Assembly: GCF_020905345.1 (NCBI RefSeq)
Contig: NZ_JAJJMO010000001.1
Coordinates: forward strand, 620,001-684,000
Source: Flavobacterium pisciphilum
Lineage (GTDB): Bacteria > Bacteroidota > Bacteroidia > Flavobacteriales > Flavobacteriaceae
Direction of reading: 5' to 3'
Length of the DNA stretch: 64,000 bases
Shown here in pieces: positions 38,196 to 49,391 of the stretch (position 1 is the first letter of the stretch; each line of letters opens with the position of its first letter). The notes beneath the pieces were generated by a model. The model saw only the letters and a list, made by a program, of their open reading frames with translations. It did not search any database and was not told the DNA's origin. A program made the position numbers and the translations under genes.

Positions 38196-41100
38196 TTTTC
38201 TCTTTTAACATTAACTTTAATAGTATCCTTAACCAAAATATTCTTTAAATTATTTGTGCATTTATGTTTAAACAAATCGGCAATGCCAATGTCTACATTA
38301 AATAATTCGGTAATTTGATGTGATGCGCGTATCGCAAGAATTGAGTTTCCTCCAATTTTAAAGAAATCGTCATAAATTGATATTTCTTCTAATCCAAGTA
38401 TATTGGCAAATACTTTGGCTATTTTGAATTCAGTTTCCGAATAATCGTCTTCTAAAATCCTAATTTCTTTATCAGTTGGTTTGTTGCTATTAGAACTAAA
38501 CAGTTTGTCTTTTAATTCTTTTATATTCAACTTAGATACTGCAAGTTGTTCGTATTTTGTCTGATTAATTAAATGGTAAAACAACTCCGAACCTTCATTG
38601 TAGTCAACAGAATTTAAATACATTAATCGATCTAAATCTTGTGAAAAATTTTGTGTTTTTATGTTTTCAGATAATTCCTCTTTACTTGTATAATTATCGT
38701 ACCACCAAAGCCAATTGACAGAAATGATTTTAGTGTTTTTGAATTTTTTCTTATTTACAGATAAATAATCTAAATAACTGTTAGAAGCACAAAATTCAAT
38801 TCTATTTGCATCACCAATAAGGCTTGATAGTGATGATTTTGAAGCAATAAAATTCAGGTGATTTAAATCGACAGAATTAATTAAATGGTCTAATCCATAA
38901 ATTCTTCCTTTGAAGGCATTTTTAACATTTTCTAATTGATATTCATTAATATCTAGTGGAGATGCACCTTCGGTATGTATAATACCCGTTATATTGCCAT
39001 AAGTCAATTTTGTTTTCTCTATAAAAGCATTTACTTTTTCAAAACTGTATAAATCAACACATTCAAATTCAAATGAAGAACCAAATGCTTTAAGTGTTTT
39101 AATTATTTCAAATCTTTCAATTTCATAAGCTGATAATATTGACTCTTTATAAATATCATCACTACTTATTAAAATAAATTTCACTTTGTGTTTACTAGCA
39201 ATATATTTTGCAGTTGGTAAAGCAAAACTGCTTAAGTTACCAGTAATTAAAATAACGTCTCCATCCTTAATTCTGCTTTCATTCGTTGATACGTTAGCTA
39301 CATTTTCAAATCGTTCAATCCATAATTTTCCAAATTTGATAGCTAATAATTCATCCGATTTTTTATAGTTCACCTCTTTAACAAGATGATTAATGTAGTT
39401 GAAAATGTTTTCATTTTCATAACCGATATCAATTATTCTAGCGTCTAATTTTAGAAATTCGTTATTGATATTTCTAATAGCACCAACCAAAGTTCCATTG
39501 AATGGATTAATAATATCATCATTCGTAATTTGTACTAATCCGTTTGTTAACACCAATAAATGGTCCCTATCAATATTGTTTAACAAATATTGACGAATTA
39601 AAAACAAAGAATAAAAACTATAAGATAATGCATTCTCTGAATCAGACGGATTGTTAATTGAACTGAGATGAATAATCGTTTCAAAGGCAATATTGTTTGC
39701 GCTTAAATATTCAGATAACTCTTTAAAATGATTTTCTTTTTGAGGGTTAAGCTTAAACTGATTATTATCTGTTATAAAAATATTTGTATTCTGATGGTTT
39801 ACATCTAATACTACTAAATGACTGTTTTTTGCTATACGATTAAAATCATATAAATTAAGCTGATCTTCTTTTATAAAAATAAGCGCATTTTTATAAACAG
39901 TTACATCAGTTCTATATTGTTTATCCAAATTAAAAGCTGGAACCCACACCGGTGCGCTCAACCATTTTTCTTTAGGAAGCAATGCCAGTTGGTCTTTTGT
40001 TTTAGTCTCTTCAACTCTTTCCAACCAACATTTTTGAAGATCAAATTGATACACTGGTAAACCTTGCTGCAACTTTGCTTGTTGAAACAAATCTGGGGGG
40101 TTCGGTTGATTGATAATACCATTGATCCAAAGTTTGGCAATAAGCTCTTCTTTACTACTTAACTGATTCTCCTTGTTTTCCTCTGCTTCTTTTACTGATG
40201 CAAATAACTGTACTGAATGGAGGTATTTATAGTTATTCGATTTTTTATAAACATTCATAAAAGAGCACAATCCTTTACCAGGACCCACTTCAATAAAACT
40301 AACCTGATGGTTGTATTGCACACTTAAAGTGTTTATTCCTTTTGAAAATTGAACTGTATTTCGAAGTTGGTTGCACCAATATCTTGCAGAAGTAACTTCA
40401 GCTGTAGCAAACTCTCCAGTTAAATTTGAAATGAATTTCTTCTTAGGTGTATTTAATTTCACATCCGAAAATACCTTTTCAAATTTATCCAAAACCCCTT
40501 CCATCATAACAGAATGATAGGCATGCGATACGTTCAATTTTATACTTATAATTCCTCGATTCTCTAATGCCGTTTTCAGGCTTTGAATCTTATCATGGCT
40601 ACCCGAAATCACAATGTTTTCTAAAGAGTTGATAACGGCGATTTCACAATGGTATTCTTTTACTATTTCCTGAATATCACTTTCAGAAGAATGAATAGCA
40701 AGCATACTGCCCGACTCCATAGACTGCATAAGTTGTCCTCTGGAAATCACAGTTTTTATAGCATCTTCTAAACTGAAAACTCCAGATAAAGTAGCCGCAA
40801 CATATTCTCCGATACTATGACCAATGTAAGCATCTGCTTTAACCCCAATCTGAGTCAAATATTCAGACAAACCATACTCTATAATGAACAAAGTAATTTG
40901 AGACCATTGGGTTTGATTAATGTCAAATTGTGATGGTTTCTGGGTTGGGTACATCACCTCATTCAAGTCTACCTCTAGATATTGATTCGCAATACCAATG
41001 CATTTATCAATAATAACCTTAAAATTCAGTTCATTATCATACAATGATTTTAGCATACCTGTATATTGTGCTCCTTGACCCGGAAACATAAATACCGTTT

Positions 41101-44100
41101 TTGCATTGTGCTGCGTATTGACTTGGTTTTCAACAACACTTCCTTTTAAAGCAGCAATCAATCCCTCAACTGTTTCGGCGCAATAGGCACTTCTATGACT
41201 GAATTGTTCTTTCCTTTGTTGTAAACTATAGGCAATATCCCGAATAGTAACTGATTGCTGGGTATTTTGTATTCCTGCTAAATAATTTAACAAGGCTGTT
41301 TTGTTCTGTTCCAATGATGATCTACTTTTTGCAGATAGAGGAACGATGTATTTTATCGGTGAATGCTCTTCGACTATTGTTTTTTCTTGCTCTTTTGGTG
41401 TCACAATATAATCCCCTATAATCACATGGGCATTAGTACCTCCAACTCCAAAAGAACTCACTCCAGCCAAACGTTGTTTTTCCTGATTAGGCAACCATTC
41501 TCTGTTTTGTTTAAGAATTTCAAAGTTGGTTTGTTCTAAACCAAGCTCTGGGTTAGGACTCTCAAAATTAACCTGCCCTGGAATAATATTGTGCTGAAGC
41601 ATTGCACAAACTTTAATTAAACTGGCTGTACCTGCGGCAGAATCGGTATGACCAATATTAGCTTTCACTGCTCCTAATACCGTTTTATGATTCAAGACTC
41701 TTTTTTTGTCCTCATTAAAAGCAAATGCTTCACGCAAGGCCTGTACTTCTATCGGATCACCTAAATGAGTAGCAGTACCATGACATTCCACATAATCAAT
41801 TTCATTGGAACTCACCCCTGCCATGCGTTGAGCATTGATAATACATTCGCTCTGACCAATGACTGAAGGTGCTGTATATCCTGTTTTACGGTCGCCATCA
41901 TTATTGGTAGCATATCCTTTGATAACTCCTAAGATTGCATCACCATCTTTCACTGCATCTTCCAAGCGTTTCAATAAAACAACTCCAACTCCTGAGGCAC
42001 CAATAGTACCAGAAGCCTTATAATCAAAGGTTCGACAATGACCATCTTTTGAGGAAATCATTCCTTCTTCGTATAAATAACCAATATCTCCTGGTGTACC
42101 TAAAGATACTCCTCCGGCCAAAGCCATATTACAAGTACCAAGTTGTAAATTTTTACAAGCCTCCACAACCGAAACCAATCCAGTGGAACAAGCCGTATTA
42201 ATGGAATTGGCTAGACCTGATAAGCCTAAGAAAAATGCTGTTTTGGTTGCCAAGGCATCTTTACTGTTCGATGCTGAGGCTTCCCACATGTTAATCTGCT
42301 CAGACATTTCTCCGTTTAGAATATGATCATAGAAATAATCATTGTTACCACTTCCGGCAAAAACACCAATATTATGACTCTTGCGCTCGCGAGAATACCC
42401 TGTAGATTCTAATACAAACCAACTGTGTTCAATAAATTTACGGATCTGAGGATTCAATTGTTTCGCCTCATTGGGTGATATACCCCAAAACAAAGGATCA
42501 AACTTGTCTGTTCCCTCTACATCGCCTGATATTGCAACGAAATTAGGTAAATCCAATAAAGACTCCTCTACTCCAAATTCAACACACTCTTCTTTATTAT
42601 AAAACTTAATTCCTTCCTGTTGATTAGCAATCAAGTGCCATAATTCTGTAATATTATTTGCTCCACTAAACGCTCCTGAACTACCTATAATGGCAATTTC
42701 ATGGTTACTGCTAGCAAAGCTATTGCTCTGAAGTTGATACTTAGGCAACGTATTTGGACCAATACTTTGAATGAGTTTTAAAATCGAATTGTGTTCAAAT
42801 AAATCAGCAATACTGATGTTAGTGAATTCATCCAATCGGCTTAATTTTTGTTTGAGTTGAAGGCTTAATATTGAATTTCCTCCCATTTTGAAAAAGTTCT
42901 GATGAATGCTAACCTGATCGCTAGCCAAACCTAAAACTTCAGCATAAATAACACACAATTTAATTTCTAATTCTGTCTCAGGCATCACATAATCCTCAAC
43001 CGTATTAAAATCAGGATCAGGTAAGGCACGTTTATCCAATTTGCCATTAATGGTTAATGGTAAAGATTCCATCGCAACCAAGGCAGAAGGAACCATATAA
43101 TCAGGTAAGCTCTGAGATAATTTTTCTAAAATGGAAGTCGAATCAAGGTTTACATCTTGCATACCATCCAATACATAATAACCAACTAAGTATTTGGTAC
43201 TTCCTACTTCTGTTTTTCTTTCTTTGGCCAAAACACATACTTGCTTGATGCCTTCAATTTGAGATATAGTATGTTCAATCTCACCTAATTCGATTCGGTA
43301 GCCACGAATTTTAACCTGATCATCATTTCTGCCTAAATATTCTAAACTACCATCTGACAACCAACGTACCAAATCTCCCGTTTTGTACAATTTGGTATAC
43401 CCTTTAGCTTTATCAGATTCAGTAGCAAATGGATTGTCGATAAAACGCTCCGCAGTTAACTCTGGACGATTCAAATAACCACGAGATAAACTCGCTCCAC
43501 CTATATGCAATTCGCCAATCACTCCTACAGGAACTGGGACATTGTTAGCATCTAAAACATAATTTTTAAAATTAAAATAAGGCTTACCAATTCCCTTAGA
43601 ACCTATTCCTTTTTTATTTATATATGTTGTCCCAACTGTTGCCTCTGTTGGACCATATTCATCTATTGGGTTATCAACATACTTCGAGATGTGAGCTAAT
43701 TGAAATTCTTCTAATTTTTCCCCACCAATAAAGGCTTGTTTTATTCTATAATGATCAAAATAATTCAAAGACAAATTGGCTAATAATGAAGGGGTGCCTT
43801 TGACAAAATCAATTTTATTTTCAACTAAATACTGTGCATATAAATCAACATCTGTTAACGTATCTGAATAAATAAATATCTTTTTTCCCAATAACAATGA
43901 AGAAATAGTTGTTGTTACGCTCAAATCGAATGCTAAATTTGTTGAAAAATCAACATTCTTTATTTCAGGTAATAAAACTTCATTTACATTATTTGAATAA
44001 TTAATAACTGAATGATGCTCAATCATTACTCCCTTAGGTTTACCAGTTGTTCCTGAGGTATAAATAATATAGGCCAGATCAGTAGATTGAGAATATTGTC

Positions 44101-47100
44101 CAAGGTTTGCAGTATCTTCTTTTAGATAAAGTTCTTCTGACAAATCAATAGCAATAACCTTATCCTGTGGAAGTTTAACCTGATTGTTTTCTTTTAACTT
44201 TCTTTGGCTTAAAATAATAGTAGCCTGAGTATCTTCTAATAAATAATCAACCCTATCCTGAGGATAACTTGGATCGATAGGCACATAAGTTCCGCCAGCT
44301 TTTAGTACTGCCAATATCCCAATAATCATTTCCAGACTTCTGTCCATACACAAAACGATGAGCGTATCTGGAGTAAGAGCACTTTTGTTTTTTTCTTCGT
44401 ATTGCGCTCGAATATGACGCGCTAACTGATTGCTCTTTTCATTAAGTGCATTATAGGTTAACTTCTCTAAACCAGAAACCAAAGCAACATCATTAGGCGT
44501 TTTTAGCACCTGTTCTTGAAATAATTCTTGAATGGTTTCATCCTTTGGATACGCTTTATCAGTAGCATTCCAATTGTAAACTAGCTCTTGGTAATCCTTT
44601 GAAGATAGCAAACTAATTTGACTGTACTCTTTATTGTGATCCTTAGTCAACTCATCTAATAGATAAACATAATGATTGGCTAGTTGAATAATACTCTCTT
44701 TAGTAAACAAGCTTGTAGCGTAACTAATAATTCCTAAGAGCTCTTCATTACTATCGTCAATGAAAATTGATAAATCAAATTTAGCTACTTCGTAAGCATC
44801 TTTAAGTTCATACGATTTAAATGGTGTAGTAACATTGTACTCAAAACCTTCTTTACTAGAACCAAAATTCTGCACCCCAAACATTACCTGAAAAATAGAA
44901 TGCCTAGAAGTATCTCTATCGACTTCCAACTCGCTTATTAATTTTTCAAAAGGCAAATCCTGATGCAATTGAGCATCAATTTGTCCTTGATAAACCTGTT
45001 CGATTAGTTCTTTAAAATTTTGGGAAGCATTGAGTTGTGTTCTGTTTACTTGTGTATTTACAAAAAAACCAATTAAACCTTCTGTTTGGCTATGATGACG
45101 ATTGGCTATTGCGGTACCAATCACAATGTCCTTCTGTCCAGTATATTTCCCCAAAAGAATATTCACAGCGCTTAAAAGCAAACTATTCAATGTAACTCCT
45201 TCTCGCTGTGCTAAATCACGTAATTTTTTACTACGTTCTTTATTCAATGAAAACTCTTCGCTTGCACCTCTGTAATCGACAACAGAAGGTCTAGCATAAT
45301 CTGTAGGAAATTCAAGAGTCTGATAACCTGTCAGCTTTTCTTTCCAATATTTTAATTGCTTCGCTAAAATATCTCCTGTTAAATACTCTCGTTGCCACAA
45401 TGCATAATCCTTATACTGAAGCTCTAATTCAGGTAATTTAAATGTTGTGTTGTTTTCTAGATAGGCATCATAATAGGCTAATACTTCTTTTTCAAATACC
45501 TCTTTTGACCATCCATCTGAAGCGATATGATGTATGTTGATTAATAATATCGTCTTATTTATTGTAGCATCAGAACTTGAACGGATGTTATAAAAATTAA
45601 CTCGAATTGGGTATTCATTACTTAAATTGAATGGACGATTGATTTCTTCTGTAATCAACAATTCATAGTCATCTGTTTCACTCCATGTAATTTCTAAAAT
45701 AGAAAGAGGTTCTTCATGTACTTTCTGGATAGCATATTCATCATTTTCTCCTTGCTCAATAGTACTTCGTAATACTTCATGTCTAATGACAACTTGTTGC
45801 AAAGCGTGTTTTAAGGCTTCTTTATTTATTGTAGCATCAAGTTCATATAAAGCTGGTATATGAAAAGCATTTGACCCTTCTTCAAACTGTTCGATGAACC
45901 ACAGGCGTTCCTGAGCAAAAGAAAGTGTCCCTTGATTTGAATTTATTTTTGGGATAATTATTTGTGATTGTCCAGTTGCGTGAACCAATAATTTAGATAT
46001 GGTTTTGTGCTTAAAAACATCAGCCACTTTAACATTAGATCCCAATAACTTGCTCATACGATGCGAAGCCTGTATCGCTAAAATAGAATTACCTCCTATT
46101 TTGAAAAAATCATCAGTGATTCCTACTCGGTCTAATGCAAGTAAGTTCATCCAGATCTCACAAACGGCTGTTTCTATTTCGGTGCTTGGAGCAACATAAT
46201 CTGCTTCAGAAGAAGTGAATTCGGGATCCGGTAAGGCACGTTTGTCTAATTTACCATTGATGGTTAATGGAAAAGATTCCATTGCAACCAAGGCTGTAGG
46301 AACCATATAATCCGGTAAAACTTCCAATAATCTATTTTGAATATCCACCGAGGTCATTTCGTAATCCGATACATAATAACCGACTAAGTATTTAGTAGTT
46401 GCTGTTTCGGTCTTTCTTTCTCTAGCCAACACACACACCTGATTGATTCCATCAATTTGAGATATAGCATGCTCGATTTCGCCCAACTCGATACGATATC
46501 CTCGGATTTTGACTTGATCATCGTTTCTACCAAGATATTCTATATTACCATCTGCCAACCAACGTACTAAATCGCCTGTTTTATACAATTTTGTGTAGCC
46601 TTTGGCTTTGTCAGCTTCAGTAGCAAATAGATTGTTTACAAAACGCTCTGCTGTCAAATCAGGACGGTTCAGATATCCTCTAGATAATCCCACTCCTCCT
46701 AAATACAATTCGCCTATAACTCCTATAGGGACAGGCCTTTGATTGGGAGAAAGAATATAAACTTGTGTGTTTTGAATAGGCTTGCCTATGTATACGTTTT
46801 TAGTTGAATTAGTCTCATAAAACGTAACATCAATTGAAGCTTCTGTTGGACCATAAAGGTTGTGTAACTTCAATGATTCTCCAATACTATTCTTATACGT
46901 TTGTTGAACCGTATTGTTATTTAAGGCTTCTCCACTACAGAAAATTTGCTTTATTGAAGGACTAAATTTATTCTCTTGTTCTAATAAATAATGATTGTAA
47001 GCCTCTAACATACTTGGAACAAAATGAAGTGTCGTCACTTTCTCTTTTTGAATCAATTGATGCAAATACTCACTATCCTTATGACCATCTGGCTTGGCTA

Positions 47101-49378
47101 TAACAATTTTAGCTCCATACCAATTAGCCCATAAAAGTTCCCATACAGAAACATCAAAAACATAAGGTGTCTTCTGTAAAACAACATCTTCTGAATATAA
47201 AGGATACAAATTTTGCATCCATTCTATTCTATTAACAATACCTGAGTGATTTAACATCGCTCCTTTAGGTCTACCTGTCGTTCCTGAAGTGTAAATCACA
47301 TAAGCCAAATCAGTAGATTGGCTGTGTTGATTAAGATTTGTATTGTCGTTTTTATACAGTTCTTCTGATAAATCGATGTAGACTACTTTCTCTTGCGGTA
47401 AAATGCTAAGACTATCCAAATGTCTTTGGCTCAATATAATCTGTGCTTGGGTATCTTCCAATACAAAATCAATGCGCTCTTGTGGAATTGTAGGATCGAT
47501 AGGCACATAGGCTCCTCCAGCTTTTAATACCGCCAATATCCCAATAATCATTTCCAGACTTCTGTCTAGACACAAAGCAATTAGCGTGTCGGGAATAAGT
47601 TCTTTTTGCGTTTTTTCTTGATACTGTTCTCTAATGTAACGTGCTAACTGGTTGCTCTTCTCATTAAGCTGAGTGTAAGTTAATGACTCTCCTTCATAAA
47701 CCAAGGCAATATTGTTAGGCGTTTTTTCAACCTGATCCTCAAATAACTCCTGAATGGTTTTATCCTTTGAATAGGCTTTATCAGTAGCATTCCAGTCGTG
47801 AATAATTTGTTGGTAGTCTTCAGAATTCAATAAACTAATTTCATTATGAAACTTATTTGAATTTTGAGTGAGTTCATTTAAAAGATAAATATAATGATTG
47901 GTCAATCGAGCAATACTCTCTTTTGTAAATAAACTTGTAGCATAACTAATCTCTCCTAAAAGCTCTTCCTGACTGTCGTCTATAAAAATAGATAAATCGT
48001 ATTTAGCTACTTCATAAACATCTTCAAAGTCATACGTTTTAAATGGTGTAGCATCATTGTACTCGAAACCCTCTTTGCTAGAACCGAAACTCTGTACTCC
48101 AAACATTACCTGAAAAACAGGATGTCGTGAAGCATCACGCTCAACTCCTAATTCATCTATTAACTTTTCAAAAGGTAAATCTTGATGCATTTGAGCATTA
48201 ACCTGATCGTTATGAATTTCTTGGATTAAATCTTCAAAACTTTGCGAACTATTTAAAATAGTTCTATTGGCCTGCATATTGACAAAAAAGCCTATCAAAC
48301 TCTCTGTTAGTCTGTGATGACGATTGGCAATAGCAGTACCAATAACGATATCATTTTGTCCAGTATATTTACCCAAAAGAATATTAACACTACTTAAAAG
48401 CAAAGTATTTAATGTAACTCCTTCTCGCTGTGCTAAATCACGTAATTTTTTACTAAGCTTTTTATTCAATGAAAACTCTTGGCTCGCACCTCTGTAATCG
48501 ACAACAGCAGGTCTAGCATAATCAGTTGGAAATTCAAGAGTCTGATAACCCGTTAACTTTCCTTTCCAATATCCTAATTGTTTTTCTAAAATGTCTCCCG
48601 TTAAATAATCACGTTGCCACAGTGCATAATCCTTATACTGAAGCTCTAATTCAGGTAAACTGAAGTTTTTATCGTTGCTAATATAAGCTTCATAATATGC
48701 TAATACTTCCTTTTCAAATATCTCTTTTGACCATCCATCTGTAGCGATATGATGTATGTTGATTAATAGTATCGTTTTATTTAAAGAAGCATCCGTCTCG
48801 GATTTAATAGTATAGAAATTAACTCGAATTGGATATTCACTACTTAAATTGAATGGACGGTTGATGGCTTCTGTAATAGATAATTCATAATCATCTGTTT
48901 CACTCAATGTAATTTCCAAAATAGAAAGAGGCTCTTCATTTACTTTCTGAATAGCAAATTCATCATCTTCTCCTTGCGCAATAGTACTTCTCAATACCTC
49001 ATGTCTAGTGACAATTTGTTGTAAAGCATGTTTTAAGCCTTCTTTATTTATTGTAGCGTCAAGTTCATATAATACTGGAATGTGATAGGCATTAGTTCCT
49101 TCTTCAAATTGCTCGATGAACCACAAACGTTCCTGAGCAAACGAAAGAAGTGATTCTTGTGTATTGTGCCTAAAAATTAACTTACCTTGGAATTCAGCTT
49201 TTGAAAAAATTTTATTAAAAATCAGAAAATCAAATATTTCAGTTTTAAATTCAGTGATTGTATTTTTTAGCTCATTACTTTTAAAATGGTCGGCAACAAA
49301 CAACCTAATGCTGTTATTTTCAACCCAAAGCATTGAATCATTATTCTTAAAATCATTTATAATTTTTATTATGCTCAT
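38183..49378 (-). CDS. Hybrid NRPS-PKS gene 5 (C-A-T-C-A-T-KS-AT-KR*-ACP, 3731 aa)
   Basis: I chose the ATG at 49376-49378 (MSIIKIINDF): it aligns with the N-termini of genes 4 and 6 and lies 13 bp after the gene 6 stop. An upstream in-frame ATG at 49432 would add 18 residues and overlap gene 6. Domains: TubC-like docking (1-50), C HHIATDG 212, A 701, T 1096, C HHIASDG 1286, A 1778, T 2167, KS Cys in NTACSTG 2395, AT GHSIGEY 2855 with HAYH 2953 (malonyl-CoA), KR about 3381-3530, ACP 3678. Pockets: Ser (DVWHFSLIDK) and Asn-like (DLTKFGEVGK). The KR appears inactive: the cofactor loop reads TGNLSSFA instead of TGGLGGVA, and the catalytic Tyr is Phe (IEFCASN). The module should therefore leave a beta-keto group on the Asn-malonate unit. 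The tail is KREKWTI, shorter and less acidic than its neighbours' tails. Confidence 0.96.
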   Translation of the reverse strand: MSIIKIINDFKNNDSMLWVENNSIRLFVADHFKSNELKNTITEFKTEIFDFLIFNKIFSKAEFQGKLIFRHNTQESLLSFAQERLWFIEQFEEGTNAYHIPVLYELDATINKEGLKHALQQIVTRHEVLRSTIAQGEDDEFAIQKVNEEPLSILEITLSETDDYELSITEAINRPFNLSSEYPIRVNFYTIKSETDASLNKTILLINIHHIATDGWSKEIFEKEVLAYYEAYISNDKNFSLPELELQYKDYALWQRDYLTGDILEKQLGYWKGKLTGYQTLEFPTDYARPAVVDYRGASQEFSLNKKLSKKLRDLAQREGVTLNTLLLSSVNILLGKYTGQNDIVIGTAIANRHHRLTESLIGFFVNMQANRTILNSSQSFEDLIQEIHNDQVNAQMHQDLPFEKLIDELGVERDASRHPVFQVMFGVQSFGSSKEGFEYNDATPFKTYDFEDVYEVAKYDLSIFIDDSQEELLGEISYATSLFTKESIARLTNHYIYLLNELTQNSNKFHNEISLLNSEDYQQIIHDWNATDKAYSKDKTIQELFEDQVEKTPNNIALVYEGESLTYTQLNEKSNQLARYIREQYQEKTQKELIPDTLIALCLDRSLEMIIGILAVLKAGGAYVPIDPTIPQERIDFVLEDTQAQIILSQRHLDSLSILPQEKVVYIDLSEELYKNDNTNLNQHSQSTDLAYVIYTSGTTGRPKGAMLNHSGIVNRIEWMQNLYPLYSEDVVLQKTPYVFDVSVWELLWANWYGAKIVIAKPDGHKDSEYLHQLIQKEKVTTLHFVPSMLEAYNHYLLEQENKFSPSIKQIFCSGEALNNNTVQQTYKNSIGESLKLHNLYGPTEASIDVTFYETNSTKNVYIGKPIQNTQVYILSPNQRPVPIGVIGELYLGGVGLSRGYLNRPDLTAERFVNNLFATEADKAKGYTKLYKTGDLVRWLADGNIEYLGRNDDQVKIRGYRIELGEIEHAISQIDGINQVCVLARERKTETATTKYLVGYYVSDYEMTSVDIQNRLLEVLPDYMVPTALVAMESFPLTINGKLDKRALPDPEFTSSEADYVAPSTEIETAVCEIWMNLLALDRVGITDDFFKIGGNSILAIQASHRMSKLLGSNVKVADVFKHKTISKLLVHATGQSQIIIPKINSNQGTLSFAQERLWFIEQFEEGSNAFHIPALYELDATINKEALKHALQQVVIRHEVLRSTIEQGENDEYAIQKVHEEPLSILEITWSETDDYELLITEEINRPFNLSNEYPIRVNFYNIRSSSDATINKTILLINIHHIASDGWSKEVFEKEVLAYYDAYLENNTTFKLPELELQYKDYALWQREYLTGDILAKQLKYWKEKLTGYQTLEFPTDYARPSVVDYRGASEEFSLNKERSKKLRDLAQREGVTLNSLLLSAVNILLGKYTGQKDIVIGTAIANRHHSQTEGLIGFFVNTQVNRTQLNASQNFKELIEQVYQGQIDAQLHQDLPFEKLISELEVDRDTSRHSIFQVMFGVQNFGSSKEGFEYNVTTPFKSYELKDAYEVAKFDLSIFIDDSNEELLGIISYATSLFTKESIIQLANHYVYLLDELTKDHNKEYSQISLLSSKDYQELVYNWNATDKAYPKDETIQELFQEQVLKTPNDVALVSGLEKLTYNALNEKSNQLARHIRAQYEEKNKSALTPDTLIVLCMDRSLEMIIGILAVLKAGGTYVPIDPSYPQDRVDYLLEDTQATIILSQRKLKENNQVKLPQDKVIAIDLSEELYLKEDTANLGQYSQSTDLAYIIYTSGTTGKPKGVMIEHHSVINYSNNVNEVLLPEIKNVDFSTNLAFDLSVTTTISSLLLGKKIFIYSDTLTDVDLYAQYLVENKIDFVKGTPSLLANLSLNYFDHYRIKQAFIGGEKLEEFQLAHISKYVDNPIDEYGPTEATVGTTYINKKGIGSKGIGKPYFNFKNYVLDANNVPVPVGVIGELHIGGASLSRGYLNRPELTAERFIDNPFATESDKAKGYTKLYKTGDLVRWLSDGSLEYLGRNDDQVKIRGYRIELGEIEHTISQIEGIKQVCVLAKERKTEVGSTKYLVGYYVLDGMQDVNLDSTSILEKLSQSLPDYMVPSALVAMESLPLTINGKLDKRALPDPDFNTVEDYVMPETELEIKLCVIYAEVLGLASDQVSIHQNFFKMGGNSILSLQLKQKLSRLDEFTNISIADLFEHNSILKLIQSIGPNTLPKYQLQSNSFASSNHEIAIIGSSGAFSGANNITELWHLIANQQEGIKFYNKEECVEFGVEESLLDLPNFVAISGDVEGTDKFDPLFWGISPNEAKQLNPQIRKFIEHSWFVLESTGYSRERKSHNIGVFAGSGNNDYFYDHILNGEMSEQINMWEASASNSKDALATKTAFFLGLSGLANSINTACSTGLVSVVEACKNLQLGTCNMALAGGVSLGTPGDIGYLYEEGMISSKDGHCRTFDYKASGTIGASGVGVVLLKRLEDAVKDGDAILGVIKGYATNNDGDRKTGYTAPSVIGQSECIINAQRMAGVSSNEIDYVECHGTATHLGDPIEVQALREAFAFNEDKKRVLNHKTVLGAVKANIGHTDSAAGTASLIKVCAMLQHNIIPGQVNFESPNPELGLEQTNFEILKQNREWLPNQEKQRLAGVSSFGVGGTNAHVIIGDYIVTPKEQEKTIVEEHSPIKYIVPLSAKSRSSLEQNKTALLNYLAGIQNTQQSVTIRDIAYSLQQRKEQFSHRSAYCAETVEGLIAALKGSVVENQVNTQHNAKTVFMFPGQGAQYTGMLKSLYDNELNFKVIIDKCIGIANQYLEVDLNEVMYPTQKPSQFDINQTQWSQITLFIIEYGLSEYLTQIGVKADAYIGHSIGEYVAATLSGVFSLEDAIKTVISRGQLMQSMESGSMLAIHSSESDIQEIVKEYHCEIAVINSLENIVISGSHDKIQSLKTALENRGIISIKLNVSHAYHSVMMEGVLDKFEKVFSDVKLNTPKKKFISNLTGEFATAEVTSARYWCNQLRNTVQFSKGINTLSVQYNHQVSFIEVGPGKGLCSFMNVYKKSNNYKYLHSVQLFASVKEAEENKENQLSSKEELIAKLWINGIINQPNPPDLFQQAKLQQGLPVYQFDLQKCWLERVEETKTKDQLALLPKEKWLSAPVWVPAFNLDKQYRTDVTVYKNALIFIKEDQLNLYDFNRIAKNSHLVVLDVNHQNTNIFITDNNQFKLNPQKENHFKELSEYLSANNIAFETIIHLSSINNPSDSENALSYSFYSLFLIRQYLLNNIDRDHLLVLTNGLVQITNDDIINPFNGTLVGAIRNINNEFLKLDARIIDIGYENENIFNYINHLVKEVNYKKSDELLAIKFGKLWIERFENVANVSTNESRIKDGDVILITGNLSSFALPTAKYIASKHKVKFILISSDDIYKESILSAYEIERFEIIKTLKAFGSSFEFECVDLYSFEKVNAFIEKTKLTYGNITGIIHTEGASPLDINEYQLENVKNAFKGRIYGLDHLINSVDLNHLNFIASKSSLSSLIGDANRIEFCASNSYLDYLSVNKKKFKNTKIISVNWLWWYDNYTSKEELSENIKTQNFSQDLDRLMYLNSVDYNEGSELFYHLINQTKYEQLAVSKLNIKELKDKLFSSNSNKPTDKEIRILEDDYSETEFKIAKVFANILGLEEISIYDDFFKIGGNSILAIRASHQITELFNVDIGIADLFKHKCTNNLKNILVKDTIKVNVKREKWTI
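38730..39300 (-). other. Probable inactive ketoreductase domain within gene 5
   Basis: Compared with the gene 3 KR, the dinucleotide-binding loop is TGNLSSFA instead of TGGLGGVA (near 39220-39250), and the active-site Tyr of EYCAAN is Phe (EFCASN, TTT codon near 38795). The catalytic Ser region (SSLSS) and the Asn are kept. The domain is in frame and full length, so it may be kept for structure rather than catalysis. Confidence 0.75.
39957..42997 (-). repeat. KS-AT paralogous block, gene 5 copy
   Basis: Partner of 25400-28440. The adjoining KR regions have diverged much more than the KS-AT block, in line with loss of function of the KR here. Confidence 0.8.
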
Positions 49379-49391
49379 TATCTTAATTTTG

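Noticed and set aside
39958..40140. Small minus-strand frame inside gene 5
   Set aside because: It is an out-of-frame reading of the post-AT linker, whose sense protein is conserved with gene 3.
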